Counted from the first letter of the stretch, positions 10,601 to 21,399 are shown. The stretch: 64,000 nt of DNA from Amyelois transitella (GCF_032362555.1 NC_083522.1:3822001-3886000), one strand, 5' to 3'. Made by a program: numbers and translations. Notes: generated by a model from the sequence alone, not told the origin.

Positions 10601-13600
10601 CCACGGCATGCGGGACGCGGGGGGGCACGGCGGCTCCACCCCCGCCGAAGTGTTGGTGCCGCTGGTCGTCGTGCGGAGCGACGATTTCGAGTGCCCACAC
10701 CCGTAAGTATTTCCTCTCCTTTTAATATCAAGGTAATTTTCATGTCGTATGCAACCGCATATCAAGGAACCGTTCACGGCACTGTAAGAAGATGTAATAG
10801 TTGATAGGTGTACAAGCACGCATCCTAACATTCTTTGTCCTTGTATCACGGCGCAACAATAGATTCCATAGACACAAACTACATATTCCTTAGTCATCTT
10901 CGTATTAGTTTCTCGCTCATAACAATGTGGTTATAACGTGTCAAGTTCTTTTTGATATCGAACAACAGCTCGTTTGCTTCTCGCTTTTTCAAACTTCGAC
11001 ATTAGCTCTACAGTGGAAGTGGCGCCATCTATCGCCTGGAATAAGGCACTCTTGTCTCTCTGACAATCTTCTTCCTCATGTTAATCCCGGTTATATCCTA
11101 TTCATCTGTAAACCCCCCACAGCTCGGGCCCCGGCCCCAAGGTTTCCCAAGTGGACGTGGCGCCCTCTATCGCCTGGAACAAGGCACTCTTGTCTCTCTG
11201 ACAATCTTCTTCCTCATGTTAATCCCGGTTATATCCTATTCATGTGTAAACCCCCCACAGCTCAGGGCCCGGCCCCACGGTGTCCCAAGTGGACGTGGCG
11301 CCCTCTATCGCCTGGAACAAGGCACCCTTGTCTCTCTGAAAATCTTCTTCCTCATGTTTATCCCGGTTATATCCTATTCATGTGTAAACCCCCCACAGCT
11401 CGGGGCCCGGCCCCACGGTTTCCCAAGTGGACGTGGCGCCATCTATCGCCTGGAACAAAGCACTCTTGTCTCTCTGACAATCATCTTGCTCATGTTAAGT
11501 TCATGTGTAAACCCCCCACAGCTCGGGCCCGGACCCACGGTGTCCCAGGTGGACGTGGCGCCCTCTATCGCCTGGAAAAAGGCACTCTTGTCTCTCAGAT
11601 TATCATCTTCCTCATGTTAAGTTCGTGTGTAAACCCCCCACAGCTCGGGCCCCGGCCCCACGGTGTCCCAGGTGGACGTGGCGCCCTCTATCGCCTGGAA
11701 CAAGGCACTCTTGTCTCTCAGATTATCATCTTCCTCATGTTAAGTTCGTGTGTAAACCCCCCACAGCTCAGGGCCCCGGCCCCACGGTGTCCCAAGCGGA
11801 TGTGGCGCCCTCTATCGCGTGGAACAAAGCACTCTTGTCTCTCTGACTATCATCTTCCTCATGTTAATCCCGGTTATAACCTTACTGCTCCGTGAAGCGC
11901 TATTCATCTGTAAACCCCCCACAGCTCAGGCCCCGGCCCCACGGTGTCCCAAGTGGACGTGGCGCCCTCTATCGCCTGGAACAAGGCACTCTTGTCTCTC
12001 TGACAATCATCTTGCTCATGTTAATCCCGGTTATAACCTTACTGCTCCGTGAAGCGCTATTCATCTGTAAACCCCCCACAGCTCAGGCCCCGGCCCCACG
12101 GTGTCCCAAATGGACGTGGCGCCATCTATCGCCTGGAACAAGGCACTCTTGTCTCTGACTATCATCTTGCTCATGTTAAGTTCATGTGTCAACCCCCCAC
12201 AGCTCGGGGCCCAGCCCCACGGTGTCCCAAGCGGACGTGGCGCCCTCTATCGCCTGGAACAAGGCACTCTTGTCTCTGACAATCATCTTGCTCATGTTAA
12301 GTTCATGTGTCAACCCCCCACAGCTCGGGGCCCGGCCCCACGGTGTCCCAGGTGGACGTGGCGCCCTCTATCGCGTGGCTGCTGAGCTGCCCGCTGCCGG
12401 GCGACAGCTCGGGCCGCATCCTGCCCGCCCTCATGCCGGCGGACACGCGGCAGCACCTCTATCTGCTGCACGTCATGGCCAGCCACAACACCAAGCATGC
12501 CAACTTCAAGAACAAGGGTATGAGATTACATTTTGTTACATTTAAACACCTAGTCGGTATATGATGCGAGGAGGTTTTAAACACAAGATAGGCTAAGACC
12601 AAGAAAACTATCCTAGAGATGACCGCCATTGTGCATTTTTGTTTTTGTCAAAATTGTTTTCTGTCATTATGGTACCTATATATAATAAACTATTTACAAT
12701 CAAACATACTAACGGAAATATATGGTATTTCCGTTAGTATGTTTCCTTTCTTCCTCTTGAATCTCTCTACCTGTTACAAAAACCGCATCAAAATCCGTTA
12801 CGTAATTTTAAAGATTTAAGCATACAGACAAACAGACTAAAATAGCGACTTTGTTTTATACTATGTAGTGAAATAGTAAAAATAAAGTCATACAATTGTT
12901 TAAACTTGCATATTTATAGCAAATCAAAAGTATTGAAAGATTTACGTCATAAAATTGTAACTTAAATTCGCTCTACGGTATAATTTGCTAATCGTTGGGT
13001 ATTCCCGATCGGCTAAAGAACAAGTACGTTATAGATTTTAAACAATATATATGGAAGTTAATCGACAATTGTGGTCCCGTTGAAATAAAAAAATATAAAT
13101 AAAAGAGAAAAATTACCGTCAATTCTCATTTATGATGATAAGTGTTAACTTCGCTTTTTCTACCATTGCAATCCTTGGTCGCAGAACCTGGTACGTATTT
13201 CTTTTATTCTTTTACCCCCTGGCTTTAGTCCCGGTTGCATCCTCAGCACTCTGGAGAGGAGTCCGGGGTATATCTTTAACCATGGACCCTAGATTTAGTG
13301 AGCAGTATTTACACGAAGCGACTGCCATCTGACCTCCGCAGCCATTGCAGGAGAACGCAACCACTTAGTAATTATGGTTACACATCCAGTTTCCTGAATG
13401 TGCAGGTTTCCTCATGATGTTTTCTCTCACCGTAAGAGCATGTGTTAGAATTCAAGTTTAAGTAGGTACATAACTTTGAAAATAGTCATAGGTACTTTGC
13501 AGAGGTGGGATTTGAACTTGAGCCTTCTATGCTATACGCATTTTAACCGGGCACCTTAACGATTCGACCTCAGAGGCTCTCAATTTTCATTATACATAGA

Positions 13601-16600
13601 CAAGGTTATATATCTGTACCAATATATACATACATACATACATATGGTCACGTCTATATCCCTTGCGGGGTAGACAGAGCCAACAGTCTTGAAAAGACTG
13701 AATGGCCACGTTCAGCTATTTGGCTTAATGATAGAATTAAGATTCAAATAGTGACAGGTTGCTAGCCCATTGCCTAAAAAAAGAATCCCAAGTTTGTAAG
13801 CCTATCCCTTAGTCGCCTTTTACAACAACCATGGGAAAGAGATGGAGTGGTCCTATTCTTTTGTGTACCAATATTTGTATCAATGAATATCTTTCAGAAT
13901 TCTACAAACAGTTCGTACGGGCTGAGAAACAGTTCGCTCAGTTCCTGGTGACTGGGCAAGAGACTGCGGCTAACATAGCCAAGGATTTCTACGAGGAGGC
14001 CCTGGATGGCATGACGGCCTACTTAGCTGAAACCACCGTCGATTTGGACATGTTCGCCATTGGAATTGCGACCTTTTTGCTAGGTGTGGTAAGTATTATT
14101 TGTATTAATAACAATCTCAAATGATGTCAACAGCTCTATTATTACTTAATACTTACTAATTGAAAATGTGAAATTACAAAGTATAAAATTTACTAGGAAC
14201 ATATATAGGTGAAAGTTAATGCAATCTCACTCACTATTGTTGTAACATATATTCGAGTTTAGACTTTATTGCAATGGAAATGTCTGTTCTTGTCGTGTAT
14301 CTAAGGCTTAATATTTCTTTCCACAATGTTCTGACATTTCAGATTTTTAAAGGAACATTAGTGATCCTTTAAATTTACCTTTAAAGACAAGCTCTGTTGC
14401 GCGTGTTAGTCGCCTTTGCGTAATCCCCGTTTTAGTATTTTAGGGTTGGTTTTTTGATAAAACAGTATCCTATGTTAGAACGCGGGTTTTTAACAATATG
14501 CATACTAAATTTCATTCGAATCCGTCTAGCGGTGAAAGCGGAACAGACAGACTTTCGCATTTATCCTACTAATATTATAAATGCGAAAGTTTGTGAGTAT
14601 GTCAGTATGGATGTAGTTACTCTTTCACGCAAAAACTACTGAACCGATTACGATGAAATTTAGTATGTAGGTAGCTGAAGATCCAGAATAACATATAGGC
14701 TACTTTTTACCCGGAATTCCCGCGGGATTGATTCCACGCGGACGAAGTCGCGGGCGGCCTCTAGTAATATATATAGTAAGGGATTTCTTATTATGACTAG
14801 GCATTAACTAAATAATGTATCTATTGTTTCAGTTAACAGTGACCCTCATCTGCATGACCCTCTACTCCTTCCAAGCGGAGCTCATTCGCAGAACACGTCC
14901 GCCTCGCTCGAACGCCGGACACGTACTGGCATTTCTAGTCGTCCTCTTCATAATACTGGCCGCAATGACCATAACGTGTTTCATTGCCGAAACGAAAAGC
15001 CAGTTCTGTTCTTTCCACGATCTATGGCTACTGGCATTCATACTAACTGCGTGCGCGCTGACTACAGCCTATTTTATAACAAAAACAGCTATGGAAAAAA
15101 TGAGAGACTTAACAACTTTGAACGAGTTGAACAAGATAGATTATTTACTAATATGCGGGACGATATTCCACGCTTGGAGTTTCATGGGAACTAGTTTCAT
15201 AGAAGAAGAACACATGACGTGGTATTTCTTCTGGAACACGCTAATGTTCTTAGTGTTGGTAAAGACGTTAGTGCTGTTGGTGATTTACGTGATGAAGCTA
15301 ATGGCCGACGCTACTGAGGTGCAAGATAAGCCGGAGTTGCGTCGGAAGATGAGCGTGGGTGTCGCGACGGTGCCTAAATGGGTATTGCTCATTGCTTTGC
15401 ATAGGTGAGCCGTCAAATCTTTGTTAGTTTGTATATGATTGATTGAGCTATGTTTAACTTTATATAACATACATACATATGATCACGTCTATATCCCTTG
15501 CGGGGTAGACAGAGCCAATAGTCTTGAAAAGACCGAATGGCCACGTTCAGCTGTTTGGCTTAATGATAGAATTGAGATTCAAATAGTGACAGGTTGCTAG
15601 GCCATCGCCTAAAAAAGAATCCCAAGTTTAAGTAAGCCTATGCCTTAGTCGCCTTTTACGACATCCACGGGAAAGAGATGGAGTGGTCCTATTCTTTTTT
15701 TGTATTGGTGCCGGGAACCACACGGCACTTTATATAACACTTTTCAAAATATGTTTTACAGCCATGGATACAACTGTTTTTCTCCTCCTCCTCTTCGGCT
15801 CCTCTATTTTATTCTTCTTTAGTCATAAGACCAAATCTTCATACTTGTACAATCAGTTGAAAAGTCTTCAATATGTTTTAGTCGAATAACAGAGAGATGA
15901 GTATGTTCTTCAAAAGCTTTAAAGAGAAGAAAAATAAAAATTATTATTATATATAACCTGACACTATTGTAATATTTAGCCATACAGCTGGAAATGGCAT
16001 TTCAGTATTTAAATACTGTTACTATAACGCAATATGAGTTTGTACATCAAAAGTAAAAAAAATATCTGGTAATTTAGCACTCCAATACTCACTATCCATA
16101 CACACAAGAAAAAATATTGAGTTCCCGCCAAAAAGTCTCATGTCACTTATTCTAACCTGTTTCAGGTACCTACGAACAATGAACCAGACGGGCGACCGTT
16201 GGTTGTTCCTGTCCGACACCGCAGATTGGCTGAACACGCCGGAGAACGCTAGTTATCTTCATGCACACATCCTTATAGGTATGCAAATGTAACCAAGCTG
16301 AAAAAATCAACTCAACAAAAAAAGAATTGAAAAATACTTTGAATCACCTTTTATTCTTGTGCAATTTTTTTATTTCACTTTCCCTCGGGTCGCTTTCTCG
16401 TAGGGATATTAAAAAAATGCTTGCATGCTAATCTCCCAAAAAAGTTACAGTTTTACTCCGTGTAATGTACTTTATTATCTTCTATCGAAAGTCAGTTCCA
16501 TAGTCACTTTAGTGGTTCCTATAACAAAACTATATTTTCCAGGCACACTGCTAACGGCATATATATGTCTCCGGAACATAGTGAAGCATACTAACAACAC

Positions 16601-18430
16601 GCTAAACTTACAAGCGATCTTCACTATCTTAGCCACGTTCTGCATTCTGTGCTACCGAGTAACAACTAAGGATCTGCCTTCCCCTCTCCCGGAAATTAAA
16701 ACCTGGGACCAGGTTTTTATTGTTAACATATTCTGGGGAATAATCATAATACAAATCATCTTCGAAATACTAAGCTACGTCGGAATATTTAGGATGTGTT
16801 GCACAGTAAAGGTTGATAACAAATTCGGCTATACAAAACTCAAAGAAAAAACTGAAGATCCATTACAATATACGGGCGAATCGTGGAATTTGGAGGATGT
16901 CAAATTGAAGTTAGCAAAGGCTTTGTCCCATTTGATGCTAAATAATATGATGTTGATAGTAATTCTACTCATGAGGCCTCATAATGTGATAATGGTTCCA
17001 AGTATATATATAACGTGCGTGTTGACAACGAAATGTTTGGATCATAAGATGTTGGACGCGAGAATGGCGCGGAACACGGAAGTAGTGGATATACTGAGTC
17101 AGACGCTCGCGCATCTGTGGATCGGGAAGGTTTTCTTCTTTTATCAGGTGAGTTATTATTTTCATTGCATCAAATTCATCCAATGCACCATGTGGTTCCT
17201 TTTAGAAGAGATCACATTCTAATGATAAAACGACACTAAAATAACGTCACATATTGCAATAACCATGACATAGCTGGGCGCTGTTTTAATAAAGAAAGCG
17301 CTGAGTCACATTAAGCTAATACAATTTTTAAAAGGGGTGAAATATGCCCAACATTTTTATCACGTGTGCAAACCGCCGTGCAACATATTATCCGGGTATT
17401 ATAAAACTGTTAAAATCTTGATCAAAAATTCCGATATTTCTTCTTATCTTCAAACAGGACCAATTCTAAAATAAAATAAATGTAATAGCAAATTGAGATA
17501 AATTGACACCAAGCTTTCGACCAGCGAATATTCACTTTCTTCTACCGCAGAATGAAAAAAGAGGGAAGTTATAACATGTTTTATCAACGTATCGTGAATC
17601 GACCCAAATGACAACTCAAATCAAGTTCTGACTTGTCCTCCAACCAGGGCAACTCCAACAGCCTGGCCTCCGTGGACCTGGGGTCGGGGTACGTGGGGCT
17701 GCGCGAGTACAGCCCGGTGCGCGTGGGCGCCCGCATGGGGCTGCACGCGTACGCGGGGCCCGCCCTCGCGGGGGCCGTGCTGTTCTGCAGCCTGCCAGTG
17801 CGCGCCGAACACTGGAGGAGGTGACACTTTTATTACTAGCTGTCTCTTTTTAATCTATCTAATATATTTAAACGAGCAATTCTTGTATATATATAATCAG
17901 GATCTCGGAAACGGCTCCAACGATTTTCATGAAAGTTACAGATTAGGGACTTTTTGGCTCAAGGAATCGAATTGAATTTATCAAGGTCCCGGGTTCTAGA
18001 CTCGGTTCCCAAGATATATAAACATTTTAAAAACCGCGCTTTAAGAAACTATATTAATTTAAAACAGTACGCAAGGTATGCGTACGTACACTCACACCTT
18101 GTATCCGATTTTGAAAATAAATCTATTATTATATTTATTATTTTTATGCTTTAGGGTGACTTTTATTTTTTCAGTTATTTACAATCACTATGGCGAGTGA
18201 TAAACATCTACGCAGCCCACACCATGTACACAGTGTTCGTCTACTGCCTGATAACTATATTCTTCAGGCATCATCTGTATGTTTGGACAGTATTCTCCCC
18301 AAAACTCCTTTACGATTTCGTGTATACCATTTTGACGATACAAGCGTTACTGACTATAGGCTTAATTGTAGCTTTGACGCATATAACTAGTTGGCTAGCG
18401 AGAACGCTGACTTATAGAACGAGGCTGTGA
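4641..18430 (+). CDS. PIGG: GPI ethanolamine phosphate transferase 2 (PIG-G)
   Basis: PIG-G adds the side-chain ethanolamine phosphate to the second mannose of GPI anchors in the ER membrane, with PIG-F as the known partner. I join twelve exons: 4641-4798, 4986-5172, 8575-8784, 10014-10217, 10569-10702, 12324-12517, 13898-14088, 14833-15404, 16166-16278, 16543-17147, 17648-17820 and 18175-18430. These total 2997 nt, or 998 aa; the human protein is about 980 aa. The N-terminus has a signal-anchor (WTSLWLLFMGLGGLILYLYG). The catalytic domain shows VIDGLRYDF, PTVTMPRIKAMMTGS, YGDDTWLRLFP, HYLGLDHIGH and CGDHGM, all hallmarks of this alkaline-phosphatase-like family. Many membrane segments follow from exon 7 on, including FIEEEHMTWYF and VFSPKLLYD, which match the family. 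All splice phases agree. Exon 6 starts immediately after a tandem array that repeats its own acceptor. Several introns carry SINEs. Confidence 0.95.
6562..6720 (-). repeat. Helitron- or LINE-like repeat end in PIGG intron 2
   Basis: Read on the minus strand, the segment ends GCGAAACCGGGGCGAGTTACTAG. This resembles the 3' ends of lepidopteran Helitron-like elements, which finish in CTAG. The upstream part (CCGTCCATAACTTTCC and similar) is a diverged repeat of the 'aaatccgt' type. No coding capacity is seen. The assignment rests on the end motif only. Confidence 0.4.
7220..7390 (-). repeat. Degenerate SINE-A copy
   Basis: This is an old, diverged copy of the most abundant dispersed repeat in the window. 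Recognisable blocks are ATCACGTCTTGATCCC, GACAGAACCAACAGTCT, GCTAGCCCATCGACTAAAAG and an AAGAACCCCAAGT block. It lies in PIGG intron 2. Confidence 0.55.
7639..7714. repeat. Small hairpin MITE, copy 1
   Basis: This is an inverted repeat with outer arms TCGCCTACAGAAA and TTTTCTGTAGGCGA and a loop of about 45 nt containing GTTTATATGTAGTGG. A related copy lies about 200 bp downstream in the same PIGG intron. Confidence 0.6.
7916..7995. repeat. Small hairpin MITE, copy 2
   Basis: The outer arms are TGTACAGTCGCCTTGCAGAAA and TTATCTGCAGGTGCCTGTACA. The middle contains GGTTTATATGTTGTCG, like copy 1 at 7639-7714. The two copies share the TACAGTCGCC start and an overall length of about 80 bp. Confidence 0.6.
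8015..8172 (+). repeat. Truncated Helitron/Lep1-like fragment
   Basis: The segment begins TTATAGATGCGAAAGTTTGT and continues with ACGCAAAATCTACTGAGCGG. It ends near ACGGGCGAAGGCTAGCT. These blocks match the better preserved element at 14564-14764. The copy is diverged and lies in PIGG intron 2. Confidence 0.5.
8940..9100. repeat. Dispersed repeat (AGAAGAAGCGGCG family), copy 1
   Basis: The segment contains ATTATAACTACTACCGCTTCC, GCGCATGTGTAGAAGAAGCG and AACTACACTGCAG. A second copy with the same order of blocks lies at about 44570-44705. The element has no coding capacity that I can see, and I do not know its class. Confidence 0.55.
9190..9303 (+). pseudogene. Degenerate duplicate of part of PIGG exon 3
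   Basis: Bases 9190-9303 repeat much of exon 3 (about 8634-8755). Shared blocks are GCCGGCGGTCC, GCCGCGAGAGGGCGCCGCT, TGTTGTATGGAGACGACACG and GGGCAGAATATG, in the same order and orientation. Relative to exon 3 the copy lacks roughly 25 nt near its start, has scattered substitutions, and does not end in the exon 3 donor. It sits in intron 3 and is not part of the phase-consistent gene model. I read it as a local partial duplication that has decayed. Confidence 0.75.
10234..10498 (-). repeat. SINE-A, full-length copy with 13-bp target duplication
   Basis: On the minus strand it starts GCCGTGCCGTGTGGTTCC, runs about 265 bp and ends in a (TATG)n tail. It is flanked by perfect direct repeats ATGTTTTGTTTTA at 10221-10233 and 10499-10511, the mark of LINE-type target-primed insertion. 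The element fills most of the 351-bp PIGG intron 4. No protein is encoded. I call the family SINE-A for reference within this annotation; its source RNA is not obvious. Confidence 0.8.
11010..12377 (+). repeat. Tandem array of the PIGG intron 5 / exon 6 splice junction
   Basis: Units of about 118-160 bp repeat the sequence ACCCCCCACAG followed by CTCGGGCCCCGGCCCCACGG and then the first ~55 nt of exon 6 (encoding TVSQVDVAPSIAW). They then switch to a unit-specific spacer (AACAAGGCACTCTTGTCTCT, later CATGTTAA, then GTGTAAAC). The acceptor AG dinucleotides lie at about 11122, 11260, 11398, 11521, 11643, 11766, 11924, 12081, 12202 and 12323. Only the last opens into the full exon 6. A partial unit without its own acceptor lies at the left edge. 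Three spacer length classes exist. Long reading frames across the array are artefacts of the repeat. Confidence 0.92.
12702..12744. repeat. Perfect 19-bp palindrome with 5-nt loop
   Basis: AAACATACTAACGGAAATA is followed, after the loop TATGG, by its exact reverse complement. It lies in PIGG intron 6. Such a perfect arm pair is uncommon by chance and suggests a recent hairpin insertion or a fold-back event. Confidence 0.8.
13178..13580 (-). repeat. tRNA-derived SINE (SINE-C), minus orientation
   Basis: Read on the minus strand, the head resembles a tRNA gene: GCCTCTGAGGTCGAATCG is an A-box-like region, and CAAGTTCAAATCCCACC is a good B box. The body contains CTCTTACGGTGAGAGAAAAC and ATGAGGAAACCTGCAC, and ends near the block GGGACTAAAGCCAGG. 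It lies in PIGG intron 6. It is diverged and encodes nothing. Confidence 0.65.
13627..13862 (-). repeat. SINE-A copy directly upstream of PIGG exon 7
   Basis: The copy has a (CATA)n stretch at its left (tail) side. It continues with GGTCACGTCTATATCCC, GACAGAGCCAACAGTCTTG, GGTTGCTAGCCCATTGCC and GGAAAGAGATGGAGTGG. Its head is shortened. It stops about 35 nt before the exon 7 acceptor at 13897, so the branch site and pyrimidine tract probably lie at or next to the element's edge. Confidence 0.8.
14564..14764 (+). mobile_element. Non-autonomous Helitron-like element (Lep1 type)
   Basis: It begins TCCTACTAATATTATAAATG and ends GGGCGGCCTCTAG. It is preceded by A and followed by T, as expected for Helitrons (5'-TC, 3'-CTRR, insertion between A and T). 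Near the 3' end CGCGGACGAAGTCGCG can form the usual small hairpin. It is about 200 bp long and non-coding. It lies in PIGG intron 7 and abuts an inverted fragment ending CTTTCGCATTTA on its left. Confidence 0.7.
15470..15726 (-). repeat. SINE-A, full-length copy with 13-bp target duplication
   Basis: This is a near-complete copy in PIGG intron 8. The flanking direct repeats ACTTTATATAACA at 15457-15469 and 15727-15739 are identical, which shows a fairly recent insertion. The tail side has (CATA)n, and the head side ends GCCGGGAACCACACGGC on the plus strand. Confidence 0.8.
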
Positions 18431-18719
18431 TATTAGTTTTTATTATTAAATATGAAAGTATTTGTTATAGTATTAATTGTTGAATTGTGATGAAAAATTG
18501 ACAGATACCTGTGTTTTGTTCAGGTTTAATAGATATGTGACAGAGACGCAAAATATAATGCCTTAAGTAGTAAGTTTTGAGATAGAGAATGTAGTTTTAT
18601 TTATTGCGAATTGATGATTGTATTTACAAAAAATAATTCAAAATTCTATTTGAGAACAAAAAGCGATATTCGTATCAAATAGTTACCAAAAATGTGATGT
18701 ATGTCACGGGATTACAAGA

Positions 18720-19409
18720 ACCGCAAATTTATAAACTTCCTAGGAAATTTTATAAACTTTCGTAGGATTTCACTATTTGCATCTCAATTCCATCATAAGG
18801 CTGAACGTGGCCTTTCAGTCTTTTCAAGACTATTGGCTCTGTCTTCCCCGCAAGGGATATAGCCGTGAGTATATGTATGCATTCGAAGGATTCTAAACGA
18901 AAAATAAATTGTATTATTTTACGTCCACATTTAAACTTACGTATTCACGCGTAAAATAATAATAAACATTTAACCAAACGACATGTGCGCTCTGATTGGT
19001 TGAATAAGTCACGTGTTCCTTCTCTTACCTCTTCCTCCGCCATTGTTCCATTGCTCTTGTGTTTTTGTTAAGTTTTAAAGTAATTTTATAACTACCTACT
19101 ATATTTAAAGAAAAAAGTCGTTATTGTATCCGAAATCTCTGTACACAAGCACTGCTACTATCAACAGACCAAGCAGAGAGCTGTGTTAATAGCTGCATTT
19201 AATGAAGCATAAAAGTAAAAGCTCATCTGTAATTGGTCGAACCGTTTAGAATCTTACGAGTGGATATATCCGTAGTTTATAAATTTACCAAGAGTGGTCG
19301 TAAATGGATAAATTTTCGATAATGTGGACGTAAGATAATATAATTCATCTCTCGTTTACAATCTTACGGGAGTTTACAAATATCCTGGGAAGTTTATAAA
19401 TTTGCGGTT
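18720..19409. mobile_element. TIR DNA element with nested SINE-A
   Basis: The left end ACCGCAAATTTATAAACTTC is matched by the right end GAAGTTTATAAATTTGCGGT. If the nested SINE is ignored, similarity between the ends continues for nearly 95 bp, through TTACGTCCACATT on the left and AATGTGGACGTAA on the right. The middle has no long reading frame, so this is a non-autonomous element, about 690 bp with the insert. I did not find a clear target-site duplication. Confidence 0.7.
18768..18885 (+). repeat. 5'-truncated SINE-A nested in a TIR element
   Basis: Only the 3' part of SINE-A is present, from CACTATTTGCATCTCAATTC to GGATATAGCCGTGAGTATAT with a TATG tail. It interrupts the left terminal repeat of the surrounding element. 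AGGATT occurs on both sides of the insert and is a plausible short target duplication. Truncation at the head with an intact tail fits retroposition. Confidence 0.65.
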
Positions 19410-21399
19410 GTTATTATTTTCCGGTGACATATATAACCTTGTAAATACATACATTTAGAAATTAAGAATCAGAGATTCTTAAATAAGTTTTTTAGTAAAT
19501 TTGACTTTCGGCATTATTAGGAAATAATATAAATATACTTATGTATACTATTATAAAAAAATGTTTTGTGATAGTTCTTATTTCCTACCGAATATATTTT
19601 GCAATTGAGTTCATTGAAATATATTGAATATGAATTTATAATATATTTTTAATTTAGTTATTATTATCGTCTGTGATAATATTTAACCGATTTTTTTATT
19701 CTAATTCATAGTTCTAATAGTTGAAATTGTACACAAACAAAAGTGGAGACATGCGTGCTATTTAGTCTAGTTTCAATCTTAGCGATTTCATCACATTTCC
19801 TCTAGTCTTACTAGTCTGGCATACGGACGAAATCACACGTGTTTCACCACATTTGTAACGAAAAATCATTGTATTTTTTTTATCCACTTAAGTATTATTC
19901 CTATTAGTATTATGATTTTAGCTGTGAGGCTGTTTTATATGAAAAGAAAATAATAAACCAATATCATTTCCAACAATTTCTTTTAATTAGTAACTTTACT
20001 GGGAACCACCATTTTTTTACTCTTTTATTGCTTTTTTTTTATTTATTGAAACATTAAGATCCTATACCAAACCAATGACTAATTTTAAAAGACTAATGTT
20101 ACATAAGGAGGAATTTGTTTACATTTTCATTCCAACTTATGTTAATATTACAAAATATGATATAATAAACAGTTGAAAATTCAGCTGCTATGGCCCGCAT
20201 AGACTGCTGGCTAAATAATATCTGGGCTTTAAGTTATCTGAAAAGCATGATTTGCCTGATGGTAAGCGGTTGTTTTGCCTACGGGCTAAGATTCTGTAAT
20301 TAAAGCTGATTAGATTGGAAATGTACCACATAATGAGCAACTGCTTGATTTAGTCACGAATAAGGTACAAATTGGTGACAAAAGTACTCAATTTCTTAAG
20401 TTTTATAAACGTAAATGCCAAGAAAAATACACTCGATATAGATTTTTTTAAAACAAACTAATAAAAAGCACCAAAATTGGAAAGTGACGTTAATAAGTAT
20501 AGTACAATAAATATGAAACAAAACATGTTTAACATACCAAAACGGTATATTTTTAATAATATCCATTTGGAATGCTATTTTAAGTCTTATTACTTTTTAT
20601 AATACGTCTGAAAATATAAATTTTGGAGCTTAATATGTAACATACAAAAATAGGGTACTGATTTTCGTATTAAAATATATGTATGACCAATCATAGTTTT
20701 GGCACAAACTACAAAAAGAAGTGCAGACATATAATTTAACATACGAGACACATAATTTTATAATTATGTATATTTTTGGTATGAATGCTAGATGCAATGC
20801 AGTCCCACATTATACCACAAGAGGAAAAAATATATATTAAACACCTAAATTAACCTAACCTATCACCATTTTTACATAACATATCGTAGGTAATATATAT
20901 ATTATGATAAACTGTCTACTACGTGCCTACATTATCACTATAAGTAGGTAAAAGCTGCTAAGTTTTATAAAAATCAACATTGTCGATAAATATAATCATT
21001 TAAGTAGAAAAATCTAAAGAAATTTTTTGTTCTAATAAATCTTATGACTTTTTTTTTTCGTAGACAAAATAAACTTTGATTCATAATATATATATATTTG
21101 ATAAGTCCAGATATGTCTATCACATTGTTTAATAAAAGAAGACTAAGCAGTATTTGCTTATTTAAAGATAATGACAATCTTTTAACACGTCTTGGGGACT
21201 TTAACGTCGAACGAATAGTCATAATTTTTCGTTAATAACCTACAGAACCACTTTACAAAAAAGCAAACCCTTCTCATTTGATGGTAGTTGAAAATGATTT
21301 GTGAAATATAAAAATATATAAGTATCTGTTTCCTGTAGACGTTGCTCCAAAGTCCTGCTTATAATAATATATGAATCGATCCATGATATCGTAAGTAAA

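Larger units (their letters stand above)
18431..21399. other. PIGG 3' flank and repeat-rich intergenic DNA
   Basis: No gene is supportable here. The PIGG 3' UTR begins at 18431. Candidate polyadenylation hexamers AATAAA occur at about 18904 and 19950. The region contains a TIR element with a nested SINE (18720-19409). It also has a short fragment at about 20190-20300 (GCCTGATGGTAAGCGGT) that resembles a common lepidopteran repeat. The rest is AT-rich without recognisable structure. Confidence 0.5.

Noticed and set aside
10927-11895. A 322-codon open frame and several overlapping frames across the tandem array
   Set aside because: They arise because the repeat unit happens to lack stops in some frames. 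The protein is a low-complexity repeat of the DNA unit, and the real PIGG exon uses only the last copy.
11010-12377. Array resembling a CRISPR or satellite array
   Set aside because: Units contain eukaryotic splice and exon sequence, spacers are not unique, and the host is an insect.
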